Shown here: positions 13,274 to 19,378 of the stretch, piece after piece
How the letters are laid out: the number at the start of each line of letters is the position of its first letter
How positions within the stretch are numbered: position 1 is the stretch's first letter
Source of the DNA: CAYHIW01 sp964356745
Lineage (GTDB): Bacteria > Patescibacteriota > Microgenomatia > UBA1406 > GWC2-37-13
Direction: 5' to 3'
Length of the DNA: 21,423 nt
Assembly (NCBI GenBank): GCA_964356745.1
Contig: CAYHIW010000013.1
Location: forward strand, 1-21,423
Made by a program: the position numbers and the translations under genes
Notes under the pieces: generated by a model
What the model was told of the DNA's origin: nothing
What the model saw: the letters and a program-made list of their open reading frames with translations, nothing else
Database searches by the model: none

Positions 13274-14056
13274 ATGGGAAAAATTAGAACAAGAACGCTT
13301 GGTTTAGAAGAAGTTGAGAAGAAGGAGAAAGAAGAGCAGAAGAAGAAAAAAGTCGAGAAGGCTGTAAGTAAAGTAAAGGATGAAGGTCAGAATGAAGAAA
13401 AAAAAGAGACCAAGAAAGCAGTTAAATCAAAAAAATCGACTACCGTGACGCAGAAAAAGCGTGGAAAGAAGTATGTTGCTGCAAAATCATCCTTAGATAA
13501 GGCATTAAATAGAAAACCAACCTCAATAACCGAGGCACTCAAACTTCTTAAACAGATTAAGTATGCAGGGTTTGATGAGTCGATCGAGCTTCACATGAAT
13601 GTAGTAAAAGAAGGTCTTAAAGGAGAGCTTAATTTCCCTCATTCTATTGGTAAAAAAATAAGAGTAGCTATTGTAGATGACAAAGTCATAGAGAAAATAG
13701 ATGAAGGTAAGATTGACTTTGACATACTCATCTCACATCCATCATTCATGCCAAAATTAGCCCGCTATGCTAAGGTTCTTGGTCCAAGAGGTCTTATGCC
13801 ATCGCCCAAGGTTGGAACGATCACTGACAAGCCAGAAGTGGTTGCTAAGAAGTTTGAGGGTGGGTTGGTTCGATGGAAAACCGAGGTAAAAGCACCACTT
13901 ATTCATCAACTCATTGGTAAGGCGTCATTAGATGACAAGATGATTACCGAAAATGTGAAAGTTTTCATCAACGCAGTAGGTAGACCAAATATTCAAGCAA
14001 TCTTCATAAAGTCCACCATGAGTCCTTCAATCCAACTCGACATCGAAACAATCTAA
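13274..14056 (+). CDS. rplA: 50S ribosomal protein L1 with charged N-terminal extension
   Basis: L1 builds the L1 stalk that guides deacylated tRNA out of the E site, and in many bacteria it represses its own operon. The 260 residues exceed the usual 230 because of about 60 extra Lys/Glu-rich residues at the start. The ordinary L1 N-terminus corresponds to KKRGKKY at 61-67. The core is normal, including PHSIGKKIRVA at 122-132 and LGPRGLMPSPKVGT at 169-182. The start is well supported by GGAGGT 8 nt upstream, so the extension is genuine. rplJ-rplL do not follow. The next gene is convergent, with only 3 nt between the stops. Confidence 0.97.
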   Translation: MGKIRTRTLGLEEVEKKEKEEQKKKKVEKAVSKVKDEGQNEEKKETKKAVKSKKSTTVTQKKRGKKYVAAKSSLDKALNRKPTSITEALKLLKQIKYAGFDESIELHMNVVKEGLKGELNFPHSIGKKIRVAIVDDKVIEKIDEGKIDFDILISHPSFMPKLARYAKVLGPRGLMPSPKVGTITDKPEVVAKKFEGGLVRWKTEVKAPLIHQLIGKASLDDKMITENVKVFINAVGRPNIQAIFIKSTMSPSIQLDIETI

Positions 14057-14059
14057 ATC

Positions 14060-14746
14060 TTACTTAAGTTTGAACCAACGTTTGGCGAGGCTGTAGATAA
14101 TAACGGCTGCGTCTTGTACCGAGAGGTTTGGGCCTGTTTTAATGACCATGTCATAATGATGTGCTTTGCGAGAGTCATGTTGAAATACGGCTTTGGTAAA
14201 TTCCAAGCGTTTTTCATCCTTGAGCTCAACAAGTCGAGTCGCCTTGACGAGAGATAGTTTTTCATACTTCATAATCGTCTTAATTCGGTCTTCGGTATCT
14301 CCAACGATGCGCACTTTAAGGGCTTTTGGGAAAAGATAATTCGCTCCTCGACCAACAATAATAGCATTCCCTCGATGTCCAATAGCAGAAAGAATTTTAA
14401 CGAGTCCTTTTGTATAGGTACTTAGGTTTACATACCGTTTACCAAAAAAGTCTCCGACCACTTCATCTATCATTGGAATACGACTTTCATCAATCTGTTT
14501 AATAAGCTTTCTTTCTAAATGTGTTTCTTTGGCGATTGAGCTTACAATCTCATCATGAAACACTTTCCAGTCACCACCAAGTTTTTTTTCAACAAGTTGT
14601 GCGATAACGCTCCCACCTGTACCAAACTCTCTTGAGATGGTAATGATTGGAGGATGATCGGAATTGTCAGAATAGGCGCGTTTCACAACGTTTCCCAAAC
14701 GAGAGATGAGGAAATTTCTATTCACTAACTCGAATAATCTTTTCAT
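14060..14746 (-). CDS. Cytidylate-kinase-like family protein
   Basis: The product matches the cytidylate-kinase-like P-loop family (often listed as cytidylate kinase-like, PF13189), whose true substrate is mostly unknown. From the chosen start it has 228 residues. A P-loop variant occurs at ITISREFGTGGSVIA (35-49), followed by FHDEIV (63-68), a GNAIIVGRGANYLFP core at 126-140 and a possible lid rich in Arg/Lys at 153-195. The open frame reaches a GTG at 14752, but the ATG at 14746 is preferred because a TGN-extended -10 (TATAAA at 14753-14758) ends exactly 6 nt before it. It is divergent from the HEPN gene and convergent with rplA. Confidence 0.85.
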   Translation of the reverse strand: MKRLFELVNRNFLISRLGNVVKRAYSDNSDHPPIITISREFGTGGSVIAQLVEKKLGGDWKVFHDEIVSSIAKETHLERKLIKQIDESRIPMIDEVVGDFFGKRYVNLSTYTKGLVKILSAIGHRGNAIIVGRGANYLFPKALKVRIVGDTEDRIKTIMKYEKLSLVKATRLVELKDEKRLEFTKAVFQHDSRKAHHYDMVIKTGPNLSVQDAAVIIYSLAKRWFKLK

Positions 14747-14752
14747 AGCCAC

Positions 14753-14761
14753 TTTATATCA
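14753..14761 (-). promoter_or_regulatory. Extended -10 of the cytidylate-kinase-like gene
   Basis: TGA-TATAAA on the minus strand. The six bases between the -10 and the ATG at 14746 predict a transcript starting at the A of the start codon. Confidence 0.5.
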
Positions 14762-14771
14762 TAGTCCTCAA

Positions 14772-14800
14772 TTGCAAAAATTCAAGTGGTTTTGTATCAT
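14772..14800 (+). promoter_or_regulatory. Promoter of the HEPN-phosphatase-membrane protein operon
   Basis: TTGCAA (14772-14777), a 17-nt spacer, then TATCAT (14795-14800). Six bases separate the -10 from the ATG at 14807, so the message is predicted to be leaderless. This decides the start against the upstream GTG at 14786. Confidence 0.6.
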
Positions 14801-14806
14801 GAGTTA

Positions 14807-15313
14807 ATGCCAAAAGAAGACTATGGAGAGCTTTGGGACTATCTTTCACAAGCACAGAAAGACTTACTTATCGAAGGTGAATTTCTTAAAAATGACGTAA
14901 TCAAAGACGTAAAGTATGTTTTCAAAGATTATTCATTTCTTGTTTTCCCCTTTGCCAAAGCATTTGAAGGATTTTTAAAACAAATTTTTAAAGACGTTGG
15001 ATATCTTTCTCGTCTCGACTACATATCGGATCATCTACGACTAGGCAAGCTTCTTTCTCCCAATCTCATCGGTAAACTTGGCGATAGATCTCTATATAAA
15101 CAGTTAGAAAAAACAGAAGGAAGGGAGTTTGCAGAACGAATCTGGTTGACGTGGAAAGAGGGACGCAATCAGGTATTTCATTATTTCCCCCATAATTATA
15201 AAGCGTTAACGTTTGAAGAAGCAGAAGATATTATTAACGATATGAATGCGGTCATGAAAGAAACATATCTTAAATTACAAATTCCAAAGCTCAAAGAATC
15301 AAAACAAGCATGA
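14807..15313 (+). CDS. HEPN-like protein (RnlA/LsoA Dmd-binding-domain type)
   Basis: The 168 residues are helical and soluble. The segment YSFLVFPFAKAFEGFLKQIF (42-61) and the later R120-N-Q-V-F-H125 resemble the HEPN-fold C-terminal domain of the RnlA/LsoA toxins, and R-x4-H is the classical HEPN ribonuclease motif. The substrate and toxicity cannot be told from sequence. HEPN proteins act as RNases in toxin-antitoxin and defence systems but also as nucleotide-modified partners. I chose the ATG at 14807 because it lies 6 nt after a good promoter; the GTG at 14786 would lie upstream of the transcript start. The next gene begins inside its stop (ATGA). No obvious antitoxin is adjacent. Confidence 0.65.
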   Translation: MPKEDYGELWDYLSQAQKDLLIEGEFLKNDVIKDVKYVFKDYSFLVFPFAKAFEGFLKQIFKDVGYLSRLDYISDHLRLGKLLSPNLIGKLGDRSLYKQLEKTEGREFAERIWLTWKEGRNQVFHYFPHNYKALTFEEAEDIINDMNAVMKETYLKLQIPKLKESKQA

Positions 15314-15945
15314 GGGTTTATTTTGTACGCCACGGTGAGAGCGAACTGAATGCTGTAAACATTCATCAATCTCCCCATACAATATTATCTAAACGTGGCA
15401 TTCAACAAGCGAAAACAGTAGTGAAGAGATTTGAAAAAATTTCGATAGATCTCATCATAACGAGTGAGTATAAAAGAGCTCAAGAAACCGCTAAGTACAT
15501 TGCGCAAAAACTACAAAAGCCAATTATTATATCCCCATTGTTTGTAGAGAGAAGGCGCCCTTCCGAGATAGTTGGAAAATCGATTGATGATCCAGAGGTT
15601 GTAAAAATAAGACAACTTCTTCACAAAAATGCAGACAATGTTGATTGGCGATACTCCAATGAAGAGAATTTTTTTGATTTGATTGAGAGGGGTAAAAAAG
15701 CAATACATTTTATAGAAGAACAAAAAGTAGACCATCTTCTTATTGTTTCGCATGGAGGATTTATTAAACTTTTGATAGCTCTCTTTTTATTTGAAGATGC
15801 ACTTACGGCAGATATGTACAACGCGCTTTATCACAAGTCAAAAATTGACAATACGGGAATTACTGTTTTTGAAACTGATCATCATAGGTTGAATGATTAT
15901 TCTTGGAAGTTGGTTACCCTAAATGATAGGATACACGTGACATGA
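15310..15945 (+). CDS. Histidine phosphatase (phosphoglycerate-mutase-like) family protein
   Basis: The histidine phosphatase superfamily moves or removes phosphate through a phospho-histidine. The 211 residues carry the signature VRHGESELN at 6-14 with catalytic H8, a probable acid E80 in FVERRRPSE, and the second histidine H148 in IVSHGG. The length and the lack of mutase-specific insertions suggest a small phosphatase over a glycolytic mutase, but the substrate is not evident. Its ATG overlaps the stop of the HEPN gene, and its own TGA overlaps the next ATG, so the three genes form a translationally coupled unit. Confidence 0.88.
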   Translation: MRVYFVRHGESELNAVNIHQSPHTILSKRGIQQAKTVVKRFEKISIDLIITSEYKRAQETAKYIAQKLQKPIIISPLFVERRRPSEIVGKSIDDPEVVKIRQLLHKNADNVDWRYSNEENFFDLIERGKKAIHFIEEQKVDHLLIVSHGGFIKLLIALFLFEDALTADMYNALYHKSKIDNTGITVFETDHHRLNDYSWKLVTLNDRIHVT

Positions 15946-16775
15946 AAAATAAATTACTTAGTCAGGGAGTTCCATTAATTTTAACGGTCGTAGTATTTTT
16001 TATACTTTCCTTCGCTCTTTATCTTCTCATTCTTTTCCTTAATGAATTCTCACACACTGATATTTTAACCAAGATAAAAATTGAAGATGTATTGGTTGGG
16101 CTTACTATCTATATTAAAACGTCCGTGGACTTCGCCATTCTCATTGGTAACTTAATGGCAAAATATAATGGCTGGAAAAATAGAGTAGCTATAGAAATTG
16201 GAACGGCGTTTGGAAATGCGTTGGGGACAATGATCGTTCTGATTCTTTGGAATATCTTTCGAAGTATTGAATGGCTCCTGGTTCTCATGATTATAATTGC
16301 GGCGTTCGTACTTCTCAAGCTTGCAGAAGAAGGTCTAGAACATGCAAAAGAAACAGATTCATCCTTCCCGTTATGGGCACAAAAATGGATTAATACGTAT
16401 GATAAGATCTTGCGATCGATCAATAGTTCGTTATCTCCGATTCTGCGCTATATTATTCCTAACTTAAGCATGAAGCCAAAGCTGAATCTCACATTCTGGG
16501 GACTATTTGCTTCGTCTTTTACCATTCCTTTTATTCTTGGACTTGATGACTTCGCAGGTTACGTGCCACTTTTCAGCATTGTTAATGTTTTTGGATTTGC
16601 GATCGGAGTTTTTGCCGGACACATGCTTTTGAACCTTGCATTATTTATTTCTCCAAACAGAACCATCAAAATAGTCAAAAATGCCTTTATTTCCCTCATA
16701 GGAAGCATTGTTTTTGTGGGTCTTGCCGTGTGGGGATTCTACGAAGCTTTCAAAATTCTCCTCGGCGCACATTAA
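15942..16775 (+). CDS. Polytopic membrane protein, possible LysE/CadD/TerC-like transporter
   Basis: The 277 residues hold about six or seven membrane segments, grouped as 10-34, 50-72, 85-105, 110-127, then 185-207, 212-237 and 247-270, with a charged central loop at 128-182. Two similar acidic motifs, VDFAILIG (62-69) and LDDFAGYVP (201-209), lie at the start of each half. Such paired Asp motifs recall the LysE/CadD/TerC group of export proteins, but I cannot confirm the family. The gene is coupled to the histidine phosphatase by an ATGA overlap and converges on the GT2 gene with a 4-bp overlap. Confidence 0.7.
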   Translation: MKNKLLSQGVPLILTVVVFFILSFALYLLILFLNEFSHTDILTKIKIEDVLVGLTIYIKTSVDFAILIGNLMAKYNGWKNRVAIEIGTAFGNALGTMIVLILWNIFRSIEWLLVLMIIIAAFVLLKLAEEGLEHAKETDSSFPLWAQKWINTYDKILRSINSSLSPILRYIIPNLSMKPKLNLTFWGLFASSFTIPFILGLDDFAGYVPLFSIVNVFGFAIGVFAGHMLLNLALFISPNRTIKIVKNAFISLIGSIVFVGLAVWGFYEAFKILLGAH

Positions 16776-17449
16776 ATCTCAAAATAAAGCTTTCGAAGGT
16801 CGTTAATTGTTTTCAAAATCTGTTTTATAGTTACGGTTGATTCACCTTTGATTCGTGGGTAATGATGTACGCCAAGTTCTTTAATTTTGACACCCTTTTT
16901 TATCGACCGTATCATAAGTTCAGCGCTTACAAAAAAACTATCTGACTTAAACGGAATCGATTCGACAGTTTTACGCCTCATTAATTTAAATGCGCAGTCA
17001 ACATCACGGATTGGAAGTTGAAATATGAAACGTAGGATGCGGTTGTAGACACCTGAAATAAAGACTCGTCTTGGTGCATCAGCACGCTTGAGTCTTTTGC
17101 CAATGACATAGTCATAATCTTTGGTAAACGGAAAGAAACCAACAAGTTCGCTTATGTCAAACTGCATATCTGCATCGGTGAAAAAAAGCCAGTCGTATTT
17201 TGCTTCTTTAATTCCGGTTTTCAAGACAGCTCCATAACCTTTATTAGGTGAGTGGGTTATAACGCGGATTCTCTTGTCTTTTTTTGCTAGTCGATTAAGA
17301 ATAGTATTCGTAGAATCAATCGATCCGTCATTAACAGCCAAAACTTCAAGATTTTTTGTTATTTTCTCGGCTTTTTTAAGAATGTTAAGTATCGACTCTT
17401 CAATAACTTCTTCCTCGTTGAAAATTGGTAGGATAATTGAAAGATCCAT
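16772..17449 (-). CDS. GT2-family glycosyltransferase, dolichyl-phosphate-mannose-synthase-like
   Basis: GT2 enzymes of this type transfer a sugar from a nucleotide sugar, often to polyprenyl phosphate, at the inner face of the membrane. The 225 residues form a single GT-A domain. They show IILPIFNEEEVIEESI at 5-20, VNDGSIDST at 39-47, a metal-binding D92-A-D94, and the D149-V-D151-C acceptor-site motif of DPM1-like proteins. There is no C-terminal membrane segment, unlike GtrB-type enzymes. It lies 11 nt after the transketolase stop in the same direction. A TAAAAT element 8 nt before its ATG, overlapping that stop, may give it a second promoter. Confidence 0.88.
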   Translation of the reverse strand: MDLSIILPIFNEEEVIEESILNILKKAEKITKNLEVLAVNDGSIDSTNTILNRLAKKDKRIRVITHSPNKGYGAVLKTGIKEAKYDWLFFTDADMQFDISELVGFFPFTKDYDYVIGKRLKRADAPRRVFISGVYNRILRFIFQLPIRDVDCAFKLMRRKTVESIPFKSDSFFVSAELMIRSIKKGVKIKELGVHHYPRIKGESTVTIKQILKTINDLRKLYFEI

Positions 17450-17457
17450 AATGAAGT

Positions 17458-17463
17458 ATTTTA
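17458..17463 (-). promoter_or_regulatory. Possible internal -10 before the glycosyltransferase
   Basis: TAAAAT on the minus strand ends 8 nt before the ATG at 17449 and overlaps the transketolase stop. The spacing matches that of other promoters in the window, but the -35 is not clear. Confidence 0.3.
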
Positions 17464-19356
17464 CTCGATGATGAGATTTTTTACCGCCTGAATAATTGCT
17501 TCAGAGTCGATTTCATAATGATGTAAAAGCTCTTTGGTGGAACCGGAGCGGGGGAGGGACTTTACACAAAGATGTTTGCATTTTGAGCTGGGGATGTTGT
17601 AGCGAGTAAGATATGAGCCAATAGCTTCTCCAAGTGCTCCATAAGGATAATGATCTTCAACGATCACAATGGGAAGGTGTGCAAACTGTTTTACACGTTC
17701 ATAATCAAGAGGTTTTATAGAATACATATCGATAACAGCGATGTTAATGTCGTCTTTTTGTAAAAAATCATATGCTTTGAGCGTTTCATGAACTGATATG
17801 CCACAAGCAAAAACAACAGCTTTATCTTTATCGCTCTGATGAAGAATTTTGGACTCACCAATGTTGAATTCTTCGGAATCTGAGTAAATTACGGGGGTTT
17901 TTGGTCGAATAGTTCGGATATATCCGATTGTTTTTTCCTTAATGAAGTTTTTCATGAGTTTAATGGTAGATATCGCATCTGACGGCTGGATAACAACTGA
18001 GTTAAGAATACTTCTCATCATTGAAATATCTTCAAGTCCCATCTGTGAAGGACCATCTTCGCCGATTGAGATACCCGCATGTGAGCCACAAAACTTAATA
18101 TCAGCGTCTGAGTACTGCGCCATTCGGATCTGATCAAGTCCGCGCGATAGAAATGCGGCAAAGGTTGAGGCGAAAGGATGAAGTCCTACTTTGGACATGC
18201 CAAGAGCAACCGAGATCATGTTTTGTTCGGCGATATACATTTCAAAAAAACGATTGGGATAAGCGCTTTTAAACTTTTCGGAATAGGTTGAGTTAGAAGT
18301 TTCGGCATCAAGCACTACAAGGTTTGGGTCGGTTTGGCCTAACAAAACAAGTGCGTCTCCATATGCTTCACGAGTAGAGTAGAGTTCTTGTAGCTTGTAA
18401 CTTGGAGCTTGTAACTTTTCTTCTTGCCTTGATTCATCATTCATAATTCGTAATTCATCATTGCTCTGAGGTTTTGCGATTTGACCGTTGAGTTCGAGAT
18501 TAACTTCTCCGATTTCTTTGAGTGAATCGGCCAACTGTTCTTTAGGGATTGGTTTACCGTGCCAGTTTTCTTGATCTTCAAAAATAGAAAATCCTTTACC
18601 TTTTACTGTCTTTGCAATTATCAGCTTTGGTTTGGTATTTGGTATTTGGTATTTGGTATTTTCGAAAAGATTTTGGTATGTTTCTAAAATCTTTTCGATG
18701 TTGTGGCCATCTTCAATTATTTCGACGTGCCAGCCAAAGGATTCTGCCCGTTTTGCATAGGTTTCAATATCCCAACCAAGCATGGTTTCACCACGCTGTC
18801 CGAGTCGATTAACATCAAGAATACCAATTAAATTAGAGGTTTTATAATGTGAAGCAAGTTGAAGCGCTTCATATATTTGTCCCTCTGCAAACTCACTATC
18901 ACCCATCAGCACGAAAATTTTTGGAATAACTTTTAGCTTTTCACTTTTAGTTTTTAACTCAAGACCTAGCGCCATTCCGAGTCCGATCGATAGTCCCTGT
19001 CCAAGAGAACCAGTTGCAACGTCTGCGTATTTGAAGCGCGGAGTAGGGTGTCCTTCAAGTGGAGAACCATATTTACGAAGAGTGAGTAATTCTTCTCTCG
19101 TGACTACTCCAGCAGCTTGATAGATCGAATAAAGGAGAGGAGAGGAGTGTCCTTTTGACAGAATAAATTTGTCATTATTCAGTTCATGTGGAGACTCGAG
19201 GTTTTGTCTAAAGTAACCTCCAAAAAAAAGAGTTGTCAAGAGTTCGACCGCAGATAATGCAGAAGTTGCATGTCCGGATTGAGCTTCTGTTGTTGATGTT
19301 ACAATATTGTAGCGAACAAGTTTAGCAAGTTGTTTCAGTTCATCTACAGAAGTCAT
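17461..19356 (-). CDS. tkt: Transketolase, full length, with 7-nt-repeat insertions
   Basis: Transketolase moves two-carbon units between sugar phosphates in the non-oxidative pentose phosphate pathway, using thiamine diphosphate. The 631 residues join both halves in one chain. The N-terminal half has SGH (27-29), LSKGHSSP (66-73), TGSLGQGLSIGLGMA (115-129) and the ThDP motif G152-D153 to N183. The C-terminal half has the catalytic Glu in IAEQNM (E377) and SHAGISIGEDGPSQMG (425-440). Four stretches are encoded by 7-nt repeats: LKTKSEKLKV (134-143), KYQIPNTK (235-242), NDELRIMNDE (299-308) and KLQAPSYKLQE (314-324). They fall in expected surface loops and the linker between halves, so the enzyme is probably still active. 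A TATAAT lies 6 nt before the ATG. Confidence 0.95.
   Translation of the reverse strand: MTSVDELKQLAKLVRYNIVTSTTEAQSGHATSALSAVELLTTLFFGGYFRQNLESPHELNNDKFILSKGHSSPLLYSIYQAAGVVTREELLTLRKYGSPLEGHPTPRFKYADVATGSLGQGLSIGLGMALGLELKTKSEKLKVIPKIFVLMGDSEFAEGQIYEALQLASHYKTSNLIGILDVNRLGQRGETMLGWDIETYAKRAESFGWHVEIIEDGHNIEKILETYQNLFENTKYQIPNTKPKLIIAKTVKGKGFSIFEDQENWHGKPIPKEQLADSLKEIGEVNLELNGQIAKPQSNDELRIMNDESRQEEKLQAPSYKLQELYSTREAYGDALVLLGQTDPNLVVLDAETSNSTYSEKFKSAYPNRFFEMYIAEQNMISVALGMSKVGLHPFASTFAAFLSRGLDQIRMAQYSDADIKFCGSHAGISIGEDGPSQMGLEDISMMRSILNSVVIQPSDAISTIKLMKNFIKEKTIGYIRTIRPKTPVIYSDSEEFNIGESKILHQSDKDKAVVFACGISVHETLKAYDFLQKDDINIAVIDMYSIKPLDYERVKQFAHLPIVIVEDHYPYGALGEAIGSYLTRYNIPSSKCKHLCVKSLPRSGSTKELLHHYEIDSEAIIQAVKNLIIE
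18383..18417. repeat. In-frame heptanucleotide repeat in tkt (KLQAPSYKLQ)
   Basis: Five 7-mers: AGTTCTT, GTAGCTT, GTAACTT, GGAGCTT, GTAACTT. Read on the minus strand in frame they give the linker KLQAPSYKLQE. The same words occur upstream of comEA. Confidence 0.7.
18431..18458. repeat. In-frame heptanucleotide repeat in tkt (NDELRIMNDE)
   Basis: Four 7-mers: GATTCAT, CATTCAT, AATTCGT, AATTCAT. They encode NDELRIMNDE on the minus strand and lie in the linker between the two transketolase halves. Confidence 0.7.
18634..18661. repeat. Four perfect tandem GGTATTT copies in tkt (KYQIPNT)
   Basis: GGTATTT occurs four times head to tail without a mismatch. On the minus strand this is AAATACC repeated, which reads through as K-Y-Q-I-P-N-T with no stop. 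The same family lies upstream of secE at 11961-11995. Confidence 0.85.
18662..18698. repeat. 13-bp perfect inverted repeat in tkt beside the GGTATTT tract
   Basis: Arms 18662-18674 and 18686-18698 are perfect reverse complements (TCGAAAAGATTTT) with an 11-nt loop. It begins one base after the last GGTATTT copy, so in the tkt mRNA it would form a hairpin just before the repeat. Confidence 0.65.
18928..18962. repeat. In-frame heptanucleotide repeat in tkt (LKTKSEKLKV)
   Basis: Five 7-mers: AACTTTT, AGCTTTT, CACTTTT, AGTTTTT, AACTCAA. They encode LKTKSEKLKV on the minus strand, in a loop just before the ThDP-binding strand. The words resemble the GTGAAAA family found before trxB. Confidence 0.65.
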
Positions 19357-19362
19357 AATTTC

Positions 19363-19372
19363 ATTATATAAT
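19363..19372. promoter_or_regulatory. Palindromic -10 (ATTATATAAT) shared by tkt and the GGDEF gene
   Basis: The 10-mer is its own reverse complement and holds TATAAT on both strands (19367-19372 plus, 19368-19363 minus). On each strand exactly 6 nt separate the element from an ATG: 19379 on plus, 19356 on minus. No clear -35 is seen on either side. Confidence 0.55.
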
Positions 19373-19378
19373 ATGAGT

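Noticed and set aside
18634..18661. CRISPR array or direct-repeat cluster
   Set aside because: The units are 7 nt, contiguous and without spacers, and lie in frame inside transketolase.
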